A stretch of DNA of 64,000 nt from Gallionellales bacterium 39-52-133 (GTDB taxonomy: Bacteria; Pseudomonadota; Gammaproteobacteria; Burkholderiales; Gallionellaceae): contig NCJL01000004.1 of assembly GCA_002278935.1 (NCBI GenBank), positions 248,001 through 312,000 on the forward strand. The letters are read 5' to 3'. Shown piece by piece: positions 9,709 to 19,880 of this stretch. How positions within the stretch are numbered: position 1 is the stretch's first letter; each line of letters starts with the position of its first letter. The notes beneath the pieces are model-generated. The model was not told the origin of the DNA, made no database searches, and saw only the letters and a program-made list of their open reading frames with translations. The translations under genes and the position numbers were made by a program.

Positions 9709-10251
9709 ATGAAAAAAGCAATGTTATCCGCAACTATTCTGGCCAGCACACTGTTAGCCGGGACAGCTTTTGCAAAGGATGTGAAGGACATCGTTCCCGA
9801 AGTTGTCCAGGCTGCCGCAAACCCTGCGGTGGTGCAGGCCGTGAAGGAGCAGAACGCCAAGGGCCTGACTCTTGCCAAAATCCAGGAAACAGACAAGGCA
9901 TGGAGCAGTGCAACAGAACCCGATGCGTTCATGAAATCATTTACCACCAACGCTGCTGCCAAAGCACTTGCTTCCACCGAGAAATCCAAGCCGTATCTGA
10001 TTGAGTTCATTTTGACCGACAACCAGGGGGCCAATGTGGCAGTTACCGCATTAACTTCTGACTACTGGCAAGGCGACGAGCCGAAATTTACCAACGCTTT
10101 TGCCGATGGCACCGGCAAGCCCTATATCGCCCGTCCGCAAAAGGACAAAAGCAGCGGTGAAGTGATCTCACAGGTTTCCGTGCCGGTCATGGCTGGCGAC
10201 AAGGCTATCGGTACGCTGACCGTCGGCGTGCGTGTGGAAAAACTGAAATAA
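9709..10251 (+). CDS. Free-standing periplasmic Cache/PDC-like sensor protein
   Basis: 180 residues with a clear signal peptide ending GTAFA (about residue 22), then a single globular domain without any membrane anchor. The stretch TSDYWQGDEPKF matches the conserved DYYQGDE motif of Cache/PDC ligand-binding domains found in chemoreceptors and sensor kinases. The C-terminus (QVSVPVMAGDKAIGTLTVGV) matches the closing strands of the same fold. It has a strong ribosome-binding site (AAAGGAGA, 9693-9700). As a soluble Cache domain between cheA and an MCP it may bind a ligand and present it to a receptor, much as a periplasmic binding protein does. The ligand is unknown. Confidence 0.8.
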   Translation: MKKAMLSATILASTLLAGTAFAKDVKDIVPEVVQAAANPAVVQAVKEQNAKGLTLAKIQETDKAWSSATEPDAFMKSFTTNAAAKALASTEKSKPYLIEFILTDNQGANVAVTALTSDYWQGDEPKFTNAFADGTGKPYIARPQKDKSSGEVISQVSVPVMAGDKAIGTLTVGVRVEKLK

Positions 10252-10268
10252 CCCCCGCGTTTTCCGTT

Positions 10269-10299
10269 GCGGATGTGGCCGTACAAGGGCCACATCCGC
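10269..10299 (+). terminator. Perfect 12-bp hairpin between the Cache gene and the MCP
   Basis: GCGGATGTGGCC (10269-10280) and GGCCACATCCGC (10288-10299) form a perfect 12-bp stem with a 7-base loop. No T-run follows, so it may be an attenuator, an mRNA-stabilising hairpin or a weak terminator that lets the abundant Cache mRNA be made in excess over downstream genes. Confidence 0.5.
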
Positions 10300-10336
10300 C
10301 AGGCGAACCGGCATTGATTAAGTAAAGGAGCAAGCC

Positions 10337-11968
10337 ATGTTCAAGAATATGAAAATCAGCACCCGCCTCGCTGTGGCGTTTACGGTGATGGTACTGATCA
10401 CGCTGACCATCAGCACTCTCGCCATCATGCGCATGGGGCAGATGGACGACAACACCGATTTACTCATTAATGACCGCTACCCCAAGACGGTGGTGGCCAA
10501 TAATATTATTGACAACGTCAATCTCATCTCGCGCGGCATACGCAATTCATTGTTGTTCACCGACAACAAGATGATAGAGACCGAGACGACCCGCATACGC
10601 GCCACCCAGAAGAAAAATATTGAACTTATCGAAAAACTTGAAATGGGTATCAAGTCCGATAAGGGCAAGGACTTGCTCGGTAAAATGAAAGAATCCCGCC
10701 AGAAATTCGCAGCCGGCACTGACAAGTTACTTGATCTGGCTCTGAGCGACGCAGCTGCAGCCACGGATTTTCTGATCAGGGATCTGCGTCCGCTCAATAA
10801 CGCTTATCTTAACGCCGTTAATGATCTGGTCAAGTACCAGGGCGAACTGATGGATGAGAGCGGCAAGGAATCCAGGGCAACCTACCTGGCATCGCGCAAC
10901 TTCATGCTGATTCTGACCGCAATTGCGGCCATTCTTTCCGCAGCGATGGGTATCTGGATCGTGCGTTCCATTACACGTCCGCTGAACGAAGCTGTAAATG
11001 TAGCCAACCAGCTGGCAGAAGGTAACCTGACGGCACGCATCAACGTGACAAGCAATGACGAAACCGGCCTGTTGCTGGCCGCAATGAAGAACATGGTGGA
11101 AAAGCTGTCGCAAATCATCACCGAGGTGCGTTCTGCATCTGACAATCTGTCGAGCGCCTCGGAAGAGGTAAGCGCGACAGCGCAGTCTCTCTCCCAGGGC
11201 TCAAGCGAGCAGGCAGCAAGCGTGGAAGAAACCAGTGCGTCAGTGGAGCAGATGAGCGCCTCTATCAGCCAGAACACAGAGAACGCCAAGGTGACCGACG
11301 GCATGGCCAGCAGTGCAGCGAAGCAGGCAACCGAAGGCGGTGAGGCAGTGAAATCCACGGTAAGTGCAATGAAGCAGATCGCCAACAAGATCGGCATCAT
11401 CGACGACATCGCCTACCAGACCAACCTGCTGGCCCTGAACGCTGCAATCGAAGCGGCACGCGCGGGCGAGCACGGAAAGGGCTTTGCGGTGGTGGCGGCA
11501 GAAGTGCGCAAGCTGGCGGAACGCAGCCAGGTGGCGGCGCAGGAAATTGGCGAAGTGGCATCCAGCAGCGTGGAGCTGGCAGAAAAAGCGGGCAAGCTGC
11601 TGGACGAGATGGTGCCATCCATCAACAGAACTTCCGACCTGGTGCAGGAAATTACGGCCGCATCCGAGGAGCAGTCCTCAGGAGTGGGTCAGATCAACAC
11701 CGCCATGTCGCAGCTCAGCCAGACCACGCAGCAGAACGCATCGGCATCAGAAGAGCTGGCGGCGACCGCTGAGGAAATGAGCAGCCAGTCGGAGCAACTG
11801 CAACAGCTGATGAGTTTCTTCAAGATCGAATCTGGCAATGCAGCGATTGACTCAGCACGTAAAACTTCGGCCAGGGAAATCAGGGGGGCGGTGGGTGCGA
11901 AGCTGGGGGGGATGGTACGGCAGGTGATTGAACCAATGCCGGGCGAAGCCGAGTTTGTACGCTTCTGA
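10337..11968 (+). CDS. Methyl-accepting chemotaxis protein, four-helix-bundle sensor
   Basis: 543 residues. TM1 (about 11-30), a periplasmic 4HB-type domain of about 155 residues, TM2 (about 188-210), HAMP (about 212-262) and an MCP signalling domain whose hairpin tip is [20 protein letters not shown]. Glutamine/glutamate methylation-type sites are plausible in the flanking helices. The C-terminus ends in EFVRF, which fits the x-aromatic-x-x-aromatic pentapeptide used to tether CheR/CheB. It follows the Cache-protein gene and precedes cheW. Part of its tip coding sequence (11400-11442) is identical at DNA level to the two later MCP genes. The ligand is unknown. Confidence 0.93.
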   Translation: MFKNMKISTRLAVAFTVMVLITLTISTLAIMRMGQMDDNTDLLINDRYPKTVVANNIIDNVNLISRGIRNSLLFTDNKMIETETTRIRATQKKNIELIEKLEMGIKSDKGKDLLGKMKESRQKFAAGTDKLLDLALSDAAAATDFLIRDLRPLNNAYLNAVNDLVKYQGELMDESGKESRATYLASRNFMLILTAIAAILSAAMGIWIVRSITRPLNEAVNVANQLAEGNLTARINVTSNDETGLLLAAMKNMVEKLSQIITEVRSASDNLSSASEEVSATAQSLSQGSSEQAASVEETSASVEQMSASISQNTENAKVTDGMASSAAKQATEGGEAVKSTVSAMKQIANKIGIIDDIAYQTNLLALNAAIEAARAGEHGKGFAVVAAEVRKLAERSQVAAQEIGEVASSSVELAEKAGKLLDEMVPSINRTSDLVQEITAASEEQSSGVGQINTAMSQLSQTTQQNASASEELAATAEEMSSQSEQLQQLMSFFKIESGNAAIDSARKTSAREIRGAVGAKLGGMVRQVIEPMPGEAEFVRF

Positions 11969-12035
11969 GGCCGGTTCATTCGGGGCGCAGATTAAAAAAT
12001 GGCGCTCAGCCGGCAATATTTTTGGAGTTTAAAAC

Positions 12036-12578
12036 ATGGAACAGACAAACAAGCATGAAATGCAGTTAGTTGTCGGCACAGAGGAGCGGGATCAGCAGCA
12101 GTACCTGACCTTTAACCTGGGCGGAGAGATATTTGCCATCGGCATACTTGCGATCAAGGAAATCATCGAATACGGCAATCTCACAGAGGTGCCGATGATG
12201 CCGGAATTTATCCGCGGTGTAATCAATTTGCGCGGCGCAGTGGTGCCGGTAGTGGATCTGTCGGCCCGATTCGGGCGCCGGGGAACCACAGTCACGCGGC
12301 GCACCTGCATCGTGATCGTCGAGATGGAAGCAGAAGATGGCCACCAGGATGTGGGAGTCATCGTGGATGCGGTAAATGAAGTGCTGGAAATACTGCCGCA
12401 GGATATCGAGCCTGCACCATCATTCGGCGCAAAGATACGCACCGAATTTATCCGTGGTATGGGTAAGGTGGCGGGAAAGTTCGTGATCATTCTCAATGCT
12501 GATCGCGTGTTGTCCGTGGATGAGCTGGCGACACTGGCCCGCGAAAATAGCGAACAATTGGTTAATGTAGCTGCCTGA
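12036..12578 (+). CDS. cheW: CheW coupling protein
   Basis: 180 residues. It links CheA to MCPs inside the array. It has a typical CheW domain (about 20-165): [20 protein letters not shown] at the start, then the [21 protein letters not shown] core and the [10 protein letters not shown] stretch. GGAG at 12023-12026 precedes the ATG. It lies between two MCP genes with short gaps (67 and 23 bp), so all are likely on one transcript. Compare the divergent second CheW at 16377. Confidence 0.95.
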   Translation: MEQTNKHEMQLVVGTEERDQQQYLTFNLGGEIFAIGILAIKEIIEYGNLTEVPMMPEFIRGVINLRGAVVPVVDLSARFGRRGTTVTRRTCIVIVEMEAEDGHQDVGVIVDAVNEVLEILPQDIEPAPSFGAKIRTEFIRGMGKVAGKFVIILNADRVLSVDELATLARENSEQLVNVAA

Positions 12579-12601
12579 GCAGCGGTGAATTGGAGATTAC
12601 T

Positions 12602-14641
12602 ATGTTGAAGGCAATGTTTTCACCAGGTGTGGCTTTAATGGGGCAACTGAAATACGCCTACAAATTTTCCCTGATCAGCGTGATTTTTGCGACACCCGTC
12701 CTGATACTGGTATATCTGGCATCGTCTGAACTCGGCAGCAACATCCAGTTTGCAGCGAAAGAGCGCAAAGGAGTGGAATATCTTGTTCCGCTGCGCCAGA
12801 CGCTGGCAAATCTGCAACAGCACCGCGGCATGGCGGGTGCATTGCTGGCCGGGGATGAGTCGTTTGCGGACAAACTGACCGTGAAGCAAGAGCAGCTTGA
12901 GCAGAGTCTTGCAGCAGTAGACAAGGTTGATAATCTTTATGAACAGGATTTGAAAACTGACGCTGAATGGAAATCCATACACAAGGAGTGGGTTGAACTG
13001 CGCGGTAAGGTAAGCAGCCTCAAGCCGCTGGAAAGCGCTCAGTTGCATACGGCGCTCATCAAGCGCGTGTTGGGACATATGCTGAAAGTTGCCGACGCCT
13101 CCGGACTGACACTGGACCCGGATCTGGACAGTTTCTATCTGATGGATGCACTGGTGGTAAGGTTGCCTGCGGCGAGCGAGAGCCTCGGGCAGGCACGCGC
13201 CCTTGGAGCTGGACTGGCAGCAGCCGGTGCGATGACGAACAATGAGCGTGCGCGATTTGTTGTGCTGGAGAGCAGTATCAGTGAAGCATGGGATGCGGCG
13301 AATCGCGGCATCAGGATCGCAGGCGAAGCCAATCAGGGTATTCACGGTCGGGTTGAGAAAGCCGCTGCGGAAAATAGCCGGGCTATTGCCGAATTTTCCT
13401 CGAACATTGAACGCGAATTTATCCAGGCAGAAAAGATAACTATCAATCCGGCTGAATATTTTGGATTAGCGACAAAAACCATTGATAACCTCTTTCATTT
13501 GTACGATATGTTGCTGCCTGAACTGGATGGGTTGCTGCAGGCAAGGCAAGACCGTCTTGCGTCCAAGCGCAACCTGATTCTGGGATTTGTCACGCTTGTC
13601 TTGCTGCTTGTTGCCTACCTGTACGTGGCATTTTATCTCGGGGTAAGCCGCGCGGTAGGGAGCTTGAATGATGCGGCGCAGCGTATGGCGGACGGAGACC
13701 TGAACTTGCGGATGGAAGTTGGCGGCAAGGACGAACTGGCGCAGGTCGCGCGCTCGTTCGACCGCATGGTCGGGAAGCTGTCGCAAATTATCGGTGAAGT
13801 GCGCGGCGCGGCAGACAATTTGTCGAGTGCCTCGGAAGAGGTTAGTGCAACGGCACAAAGCATAAGTCAGGCTACCAGTGAACAGGCGGCATCGGTAGAG
13901 GAAACATCCGCCTCGATCGAGCAAATGGGCGCTTCGATCAATCAGAATTCCGAGAATGCCAAAGTGACCGATGGCATTGCTACCCAGGCTGCTAAAGAAG
14001 CGGTGGAAGGAGGGTCAGCGGTGAAGCAGACTGTGAGCGCGATGAAGCAGATCGCGGGAAAAATCGGCATTATCGACGACATCGCCTACCAGACCAACCT
14101 GCTGGCCCTGAACGCGGCAATCGAAGCGGCACGCGCGGGTGAACACGGCAAGGGTTTTGCGGTGGTGGCGGCGGAAGTGCGCAAGCTGGCGGAGCGTAGC
14201 CAGGTAGCAGCTCAGGAAATCGGTGAGGTGGCAACGAGCAGTGTGGAACTGGCCGAGAAGGCAGGCAATCTGCTGGACAAAATGGTCCCTTCCATCAACA
14301 AAACTTCCGACCTTGTGCAGGAGATTTCCGCTGCAAGTGAAGAGCAGTCATCCGGTGCGGGGCAGATCAATAACGCGATGGCCCAACTCAACCAGATCAC
14401 CCAGCAAAATGCATCGGCATCGGAAGAGTTAGCGGCGACCGCGGAGGAAATGAGCAGCCAGTCTGAACAACTGCAACAACTCATGAATTTCTTCAGGATT
14501 GCACCGGGCAATGTTGCGATAGCTGCAACACGTGAGCTGCAGCGTAAACCCGCAATGATGGTGGCAAGTGAAAAGTTATCAAACAGGGTGCGGCAGGCAG
14601 TAGCGCCAATGCCAGGAGCAGGCGAGTTCGTGCGCTTCTGA
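12602..14641 (+). CDS. Methyl-accepting chemotaxis protein with large periplasmic helical domain
   Basis: 679 residues from ATG 12602; a TTG at 12590 is in frame but lacks a site. TM1 (about 20-40) is followed by a periplasmic domain of about 270 residues, all helical, with [20 protein letters not shown]. That resembles the Q-x-x-RG helix of NIT-type nitrate/nitrite sensor domains, but I cannot confirm the family. TM2 (about 325-345), HAMP and the MCP signalling domain follow. The tip sequence is the same as in the neighbouring MCPs, and the C-terminus is again GEFVRF, a possible CheR/CheB tether. The DNA segment 14073-14115 is identical to the other two receptors. Confidence 0.93.
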   Translation: MLKAMFSPGVALMGQLKYAYKFSLISVIFATPVLILVYLASSELGSNIQFAAKERKGVEYLVPLRQTLANLQQHRGMAGALLAGDESFADKLTVKQEQLEQSLAAVDKVDNLYEQDLKTDAEWKSIHKEWVELRGKVSSLKPLESAQLHTALIKRVLGHMLKVADASGLTLDPDLDSFYLMDALVVRLPAASESLGQARALGAGLAAAGAMTNNERARFVVLESSISEAWDAANRGIRIAGEANQGIHGRVEKAAAENSRAIAEFSSNIEREFIQAEKITINPAEYFGLATKTIDNLFHLYDMLLPELDGLLQARQDRLASKRNLILGFVTLVLLLVAYLYVAFYLGVSRAVGSLNDAAQRMADGDLNLRMEVGGKDELAQVARSFDRMVGKLSQIIGEVRGAADNLSSASEEVSATAQSISQATSEQAASVEETSASIEQMGASINQNSENAKVTDGIATQAAKEAVEGGSAVKQTVSAMKQIAGKIGIIDDIAYQTNLLALNAAIEAARAGEHGKGFAVVAAEVRKLAERSQVAAQEIGEVATSSVELAEKAGNLLDKMVPSINKTSDLVQEISAASEEQSSGAGQINNAMAQLNQITQQNASASEELAATAEEMSSQSEQLQQLMNFFRIAPGNVAIAATRELQRKPAMMVASEKLSNRVRQAVAPMPGAGEFVRF

Positions 14642-14754
14642 AAACGCGACGATTTCGAAACACAAAACTTGTATGGAAGAGTGACGGATGGCGCGCGTTA
14701 AGCGCATAGCGAGCGCCCCCATAACTGCAAAGATAATTTAAAGGAAAATTTGCG

Positions 14755-16365
14755 ATGCGTATCAATATGCCGGTGTCCAATATTGAACGCCATCTTAAGG
14801 ATGGTGAATATATTGTCTCGAAAACGGACACCAAGGGTCGAATCACATATGTCAACCGTCCATTTATGGAGATCAGCGGTTTTTCGGAAGTGGAATTGCT
14901 GGGCAATGCTCACAACATCGTCCGTCACCCGGATATGCCGACGGAGGCATATGCCGATCTGTGGCATACCTTGAAGAGCGGCAAGCCGTGGCGGGGCATG
15001 GTTAAAAATCGCTGCAAGAACGGCGACTACTACTGGGTCGAAGCGAATGCCAATCCGATCTGGGAGAACGGCCAGATCACGGGTTACATGTCCTTGCGCA
15101 CCAAACCTGCACGCGCGCAGGTTGAAGCTGCGGAGCGTGTTTACCGCGAGTTCCACGAAGGCAGGGCGTATGGGCTTGGGGTGAGGGAAGGTGCGGTAGT
15201 GCGCACGGGGCTGACGGGTTGGCTTTCTGCATTATTTAACTTGAATATCAGGATGCGGGTATCGCTTGCGTGCATGATGTTGGCCGCGATTATATTGGGG
15301 CTGGCTGGCGATGCCGCATTTTCTGTACGCGCCATACTCGTTGTTGCCGGGCTGGCAGTGGCGGGGTACATATGGTGGCTGCTGGTGTTCAGAATATTGA
15401 TGCCTCTGGATGATGCCGTGCGAGCCTGCCAAATGATTGCATCAGGCAACCTGCGCCTGCAGAGGATAGATAACTGGCGCAATGAAACAGGACGCCTGAC
15501 GCACGCGATAAACACTATGGCGGTGAATGTCGCAAGCATAGTCACGGATGTACGCAATGCCGCCGCCGCACTTTCTTCCTCCTCCAGCGAGGTTTCCGCA
15601 ACCGCACACTCCATTTCAAATGCCACTGCTGAACAGGCTGCGGGTGCGGAGGAAACAAGTGCATCGATTGAACAGATGAGCGCGTCAATCAACCGGAATA
15701 CCGAGAATGCAAAAATCACCGACGGAATGGCCGGTAAGGCTGCCAGAGAAGCGGTAGAAGGCGGTGAGGCGGTAACGCAGACTGTCAGTGCGATGAAGCA
15801 GATTGCCGGGAAGATTGGCATTGTCGACGACATCGCCTACCAGACCAACCTGCTGGCCCTGAACGCGGCAATTGAAGCGGCACGCGCGGGCGAACATGGT
15901 AAAGGCTTTGCGGTGGTTGCGGCGGAAGTTCGCAAGCTGGCGGAGCGCAGCCAGGTGGCCGCACAGGAAATCGGCGAGCTGGCCGGTGGCTCGGTCGAAA
16001 AAGCCGAGAACGCGGGCAAGCTGCTGGGACAAATTGTGCCGGCAATCGGCAAGACTTCAGAGCTGGTGCAGGAAATCAGCGCGGCATCCGCAGAACAATC
16101 CAGCGGCGTTGCCCAGATCAACACCGCGATGACCCAGCTCAACCAGATCACTCAGCAGAATGCCAGTGCCTCGGAAGAACTGGCGAAGACTGCGGAGGAA
16201 ATGAGCAGCCAGGCAGTGCAACTGCAACAGCTGATGGATTTTTTCAAGTCTGATGTCGCAGCGACCGTAATGTCTGTTGTGCATCGCAAATCTGCAATGA
16301 GCAATGTTGCCCCTGTAAAAACAATCCCGACTGCAGGCTTATCCAAAGCATCATTGCAAAGATGA
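14755..16365 (+). CDS. Aer-like PAS-domain chemoreceptor
   Basis: 536 residues with a cytoplasmic N-terminal PAS domain (about 10-125) like that of the redox/energy sensor Aer. Matching motifs are [20 protein letters not shown], then NIVRHPDMP and [15 protein letters not shown]. Two membrane helices (about 168-185 and 190-212) with a very short loop, a HAMP-like linker and an MCP signalling domain follow. Aer PAS domains of this type usually bind FAD and report electron-transport state. The ATG follows AAAGGA at about 10 bases. Unlike the other two receptors, its C-terminus (SKASLQR) lacks an aromatic pentapeptide. Its stop overlaps an upstream in-frame ATG of the next gene. Confidence 0.93.
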   Translation: MRINMPVSNIERHLKDGEYIVSKTDTKGRITYVNRPFMEISGFSEVELLGNAHNIVRHPDMPTEAYADLWHTLKSGKPWRGMVKNRCKNGDYYWVEANANPIWENGQITGYMSLRTKPARAQVEAAERVYREFHEGRAYGLGVREGAVVRTGLTGWLSALFNLNIRMRVSLACMMLAAIILGLAGDAAFSVRAILVVAGLAVAGYIWWLLVFRILMPLDDAVRACQMIASGNLRLQRIDNWRNETGRLTHAINTMAVNVASIVTDVRNAAAALSSSSSEVSATAHSISNATAEQAAGAEETSASIEQMSASINRNTENAKITDGMAGKAAREAVEGGEAVTQTVSAMKQIAGKIGIVDDIAYQTNLLALNAAIEAARAGEHGKGFAVVAAEVRKLAERSQVAAQEIGELAGGSVEKAENAGKLLGQIVPAIGKTSELVQEISAASAEQSSGVAQINTAMTQLNQITQQNASASEELAKTAEEMSSQAVQLQQLMDFFKSDVAATVMSVVHRKSAMSNVAPVKTIPTAGLSKASLQR

Positions 16366-16376
16366 GGGACGATCCG

Positions 16377-16925
16377 ATGAATTACATGCAGACCGGAAAC
16401 AAAATGGATGCTGCCACCCAAATAATTAACAAGTCTCTTGCCGTAAATGGCAATGTATCAAAACAGGATATGCAGCCCTGCCTGGCTATCCAGTTGAAAG
16501 GCGAGATATATGCCCTGGCTATCCAGTCGATCAGGGACATTGTTGAATACGGAAACATTGCCGTGCTGCCGGGCCAGCCCGATTTCATTTGTGGCACGCG
16601 CTATTTCAGGGGCGGGATGATCCCGGTAATCGATCCGGGTTTGCGTTTTAACAAACATTCCATGGATGTATGGCAACAGCCCTGCATTGTCGTTATTCAA
16701 GTGGCCACTGGAAGATATACCCAGGATATTGGCGTAATGGGCGATTGGGTGAGCAATATGCAGGATACACGGGGAATTGAGGGAGAACCGGTGTTTCTGG
16801 GAGGCAATATCAGTTTTGATTTTATGGACAGCAAGGGAAAGATCAACGGTAAATCAGTCATCCTCCTCTCGGTTGACCAGCTTTTGTCATCGGGTGCAAT
16901 GGCTGTGACCGATAACAGAAAGTAG
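16377..16925 (+). CDS. Divergent second CheW-like protein
   Basis: 182 residues from ATG 16377, chosen because GAGGGA (16365-16370) sits at the right distance; ATG 16362 overlaps the MCP stop. The CheW fold is recognisable (CLAIQLKGEIYALAIQSIRD, GTRYFRGGMIPVIDPGLRF), but the core is altered: the usual IRGVINLRG becomes CGTRYFRGG. It could be an array adaptor with different receptor preference, or a non-signalling competitor. It lies at the end of the receptor block, just before the PilZ-like gene. Confidence 0.82.
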   Translation: MNYMQTGNKMDAATQIINKSLAVNGNVSKQDMQPCLAIQLKGEIYALAIQSIRDIVEYGNIAVLPGQPDFICGTRYFRGGMIPVIDPGLRFNKHSMDVWQQPCIVVIQVATGRYTQDIGVMGDWVSNMQDTRGIEGEPVFLGGNISFDFMDSKGKINGKSVILLSVDQLLSSGAMAVTDNRK

Positions 16926-16933
16926 TTGGTGAA

Positions 16934-17221
16934 ATGCGTAGTTACAGGGTTTTGGTGCTGCCTGCAAAGGGTAAGCAGTTCATTTCACGGTTGATGGAAA
17001 TTTCCTCGCGCCGTGTGGTGTTGCGCGGGGAGCAAATGTTACCGGTCGGAATGCTGTGTGATTTGCAGATCATTATTCCCCCGCTGGCGGAGAGGATGCC
17101 TTGCGCTACGGCTGAGCTAAAAGCCGAAGTAGGGGAGGTAATTTTTTCAGATGGATTTATTCGGCTGGAATGCAGGATTAAATTGCTTGGCAATGAGGCA
17201 CGGCAACTGCTTGATGCATAG
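16934..17221 (+). CDS. Small PilZ-like protein, motif degenerate
   Basis: 95 residues, 8 bp after the divergent cheW. The pattern of a basic patch, then MEISSRRVVLRGEQMLPVG, a strand-rich middle and a closing FIRLECRIKLL resembles a PilZ beta-barrel. The c-di-GMP signature RxxxR plus [D/N]xSxxG is only partly kept: the serine is there (EISSRR) but the glycine and the clean RxxxR are not. It may be a non-binding PilZ relative or something else. A fold prediction would settle this. Position within the chemosensory operon supports a role in that pathway. Confidence 0.5.
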   Translation: MRSYRVLVLPAKGKQFISRLMEISSRRVVLRGEQMLPVGMLCDLQIIIPPLAERMPCATAELKAEVGEVIFSDGFIRLECRIKLLGNEARQLLDA

Positions 17222-17402
17222 GGTCGGTGTTTGATGATCTGTTTTCCGGCCGCTGTAGGAAATGTCTGATATGAAAAATAAATAACGGCTTATGTTTTTT
17301 GGGGCATAGCCAGGGCAAGATGATGGTGCCATTGCAGGCAAATTAAACATTCATGTTTGCAATATGAAATTCTGATTTAACGCCGGCTTTTGAAAGAGAA
17401 AA

Positions 17403-18269
17403 ATGCACAATATGTCAGGAAATATCAACGCAACAGCGAGGCCTGGCGGGTACTGTTCCGCATTCAATGCCGTGCTGCAGGATCATGAGTTTGCACAGTT
17501 TCGCGAGATGATTTACCGCATTGCGGGAATCAGCATGTCGCCGGCCAAAAAACAACTGGTTTCCAGCCGTTTGGCCAAGCGGCTGCGGCATCACGGTTTT
17601 GCCAGTTATGGCGACTATTTTCGCTATATTACTTCAGTGCACGGGAAAGCCGAGTTGCAGGTGGCGGTAGATTCGCTGACAACCAACGAAACGCATTTTT
17701 TTCGCGAACCCAAACATTTTGAATTTTTGCGCAATCAGATTATCCCTGCGCGCAAGCAGGGGCGCGGATTGCGTGTATGGAGTGCGGCATGTTCCAGTGG
17801 AGAGGAGCCTTACAGTATCGCGATGATGCTGGACGAGTTAACCGGAAATGAAGCATGGGAAGTGGTGGCTTCCGATATCAGCACGCAGATTCTGGACAAG
17901 GCGCGCAAAGGCCTGTATCCGGCTGAGCGTGTTCCCGAAATTCCGAAGCATTACCTGAGCCGCTACTGCCTCAAGGGGGTTGGGGGGCATCACGGCACCA
18001 TGCTGATTGAGCCTTCCTTGCGCGAACGTGTACGATTTTTTCAGCACAATCTGACAGAAACACCCGCGAAGCTGGGTGAATTTGATGTGATCTTTCTGCG
18101 CAATGTAATGATTTATTTCGATCAGGAAACCAAGCGCCAGGTGGTATCAAAATTGTTGCCTCTGCTGAGACCGGGCGGGTATTTCATCATTGGTCATTCC
18201 GAAAGCCTGAACGGTGTGGTGGAAAACGTGAAGCTGGTTGCACCGGCCGTGTATCGCAAACCCCTGTGA
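17403..18269 (+). CDS. cheR: CheR chemoreceptor methyltransferase
   Basis: 288 residues. It transfers methyl groups from S-adenosylmethionine to receptor glutamates. The N-terminal helical domain contains FREMIYRIAGISMSPAKKQL. The Rossmann domain has LRVWSAACSSGEEPYSIAMM (SAM binding), EVVASDISTQILDKAR and FDVIFLRNVMIYFDQ. It follows a 181-bp gap and overlaps cheD by one base. Two receptors in this operon end in a possible pentapeptide tether, and the beta-subdomain region of CheR is the expected docking site. Confidence 0.96.
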   Translation: MHNMSGNINATARPGGYCSAFNAVLQDHEFAQFREMIYRIAGISMSPAKKQLVSSRLAKRLRHHGFASYGDYFRYITSVHGKAELQVAVDSLTTNETHFFREPKHFEFLRNQIIPARKQGRGLRVWSAACSSGEEPYSIAMMLDELTGNEAWEVVASDISTQILDKARKGLYPAERVPEIPKHYLSRYCLKGVGGHHGTMLIEPSLRERVRFFQHNLTETPAKLGEFDVIFLRNVMIYFDQETKRQVVSKLLPLLRPGGYFIIGHSESLNGVVENVKLVAPAVYRKPL

Positions 18270-18796
18270 TGAATACACCCGCGCACATTGTCGAAATTTT
18301 TTTGCAACCGGGCGAAGTATATTTTGGCGGAAAAGAAACACGTATACGCACCTTGCTGGGTTCGTGCGTGGCCATTGTAATGTGGCATCCGGGCAAGCTG
18401 GTGGGGGGGATGTGTCACTACATGCTGCCATCGCGTCCCGCTAAAAACGGACAGCAACTGGATGGGCGCTATGCGGATGAAGCGGTTGAGCTGATGCTGC
18501 GCGAGATTCGCAAGGCGGGCACACGACCGCATGAATACGAAGTCAAGATGTTTGGTGGCGGGCATATGTTTTCAGCGCACCAGGCAGCCGGCGCAGATCA
18601 TGTGGGCGCAAGAAATGTTGAAATGGCAAGACTGCTGATGAATAAGCACGGCTTCAGGATCAGTGCGGAACATCAGGGCGGCATCGGCCACCGCAATATA
18701 TTTATTGAAATCTGGAATGGCCATGTCTGGGCGCGTCACCGGCCGCCGGCAAGCGAAGAAATGAACGGGATGTTATGCACACCATCAAGGTATTGA
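18269..18796 (+). CDS. cheD: CheD receptor glutamine deamidase
   Basis: 175 residues. It deamidates receptor glutamines to glutamates and often regulates CheC-type phosphatases. The catalytic pair is visible: Cys in [13 protein letters not shown] and His in GGMCHYMLP; the FGGGHMF motif is also present. ATG 18269 shares one base with the cheR stop (TGATG). Its last 22 bp overlap the start of cheB, so cheR-cheD-cheB are translationally linked. No CheC or CheX gene is visible in the window. Confidence 0.95.
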   Translation: MNTPAHIVEIFLQPGEVYFGGKETRIRTLLGSCVAIVMWHPGKLVGGMCHYMLPSRPAKNGQQLDGRYADEAVELMLREIRKAGTRPHEYEVKMFGGGHMFSAHQAAGADHVGARNVEMARLLMNKHGFRISAEHQGGIGHRNIFIEIWNGHVWARHRPPASEEMNGMLCTPSRY

Positions 18797-19839
18797 TTGT
18801 TGATGATTCTGCGGTCGTACGCCAGGTGCTGTCTGCCGCGCTCGCAGAAGACTCGGCTATTGAAGTGATAGGCGCTGCTTCCGACCCGGTGTTTGCCATG
18901 GAACGCATGCGTGCGCGGTGGCCCGATGTGATTGTACTGGACGTGGAAATGCCGCGCATGGACGGTATCACCTTCCTGAGGAAAATCATGGCCGAACGTC
19001 CGACACCGGTGGTCATCTGTTCAACCCTGACGGAAAAGGGTGCGGCTACTACCATGCAGGCTCTTGAGGCCGGTGCTTTCAGTATTGTCACCAAGCCCAA
19101 GGTGGGTTTGAAGCGGTTTCTGGAAGATACCTCGGATGACCTGATTGCCACAATCAAGGCTGCCTCTCATGCCAATGCGCGCAGGCTAGTACCTTTACCT
19201 GCTGTCATGGTCACACCAAAGCTTTCCGCGGACGCGATTCTGTCCGCCTCCAACCGGGCTATGGCAGAAACGACGGATCGGGTGGTGGCCATTGGTACTT
19301 CAACCGGCGGCACACAGGCGCTGGAGGCGGTGCTCACTGCTTTGCCCCGAGTCTGCCCGGGCATCGTGATCGTTCAGCATATGCCGGAGAAATTTACCGG
19401 CGCATTTGCCGCGCGACTGGATGGCTTGTGCCAGATAGAAGTGCGCGAAGCAAGAAGCGGAGATCGTGTTTTACCCGGCCTTGCGCTAATCGCACCGGGT
19501 GGCAGGCATATGCTGATGAAGCGTAATGGCGCGCAGTACCACGTGGATGTCGTGGATGGCCCGCCGGTCAACCGTCATCGCCCGTCGGTCGATGTGCTGT
19601 TCCGCTCCGTCGCCAAGTGTGCGGGGAAAAATGCGATTGGCATCATCATGACGGGCATGGGCGACGATGGTGCCGCAGGCTTGCTTGAGATGCGCAACGA
19701 GGGCGCGCTCACGGTCGGTCAGGACGAACAGACTTGTGTGGTGTATGGCATGCCCAAGGAGGCAGTTAAGCGGGGAGCGGTAATCAAATCGCTGCCTCTG
19801 GGTGCAATAGCAGGAACGATTGCAGGATTAAAGCATTAA
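18775..19839 (+). CDS. cheB: CheB receptor methylesterase/deamidase response regulator
   Basis: 354 residues. An N-terminal receiver (1-120) with [15 protein letters not shown] and [13 protein letters not shown] is joined to a C-terminal esterase with catalytic S176 in [10 protein letters not shown], His in [10 protein letters not shown] and Asp in MTGMGDDGA. Phosphorylation by CheA releases the esterase and closes the adaptation loop with CheR. It is the last of the core chemosensory genes. A receiver-GGDEF-EAL gene follows after 41 bp. Confidence 0.97.
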   Translation: MHTIKVLIVDDSAVVRQVLSAALAEDSAIEVIGAASDPVFAMERMRARWPDVIVLDVEMPRMDGITFLRKIMAERPTPVVICSTLTEKGAATTMQALEAGAFSIVTKPKVGLKRFLEDTSDDLIATIKAASHANARRLVPLPAVMVTPKLSADAILSASNRAMAETTDRVVAIGTSTGGTQALEAVLTALPRVCPGIVIVQHMPEKFTGAFAARLDGLCQIEVREARSGDRVLPGLALIAPGGRHMLMKRNGAQYHVDVVDGPPVNRHRPSVDVLFRSVAKCAGKNAIGIIMTGMGDDGAAGLLEMRNEGALTVGQDEQTCVVYGMPKEAVKRGAVIKSLPLGAIAGTIAGLKH

Positions 19840-19880
19840 AACGAAAACGGTGGGCGAGGCATAAAGTCAGGGAGAAAATC

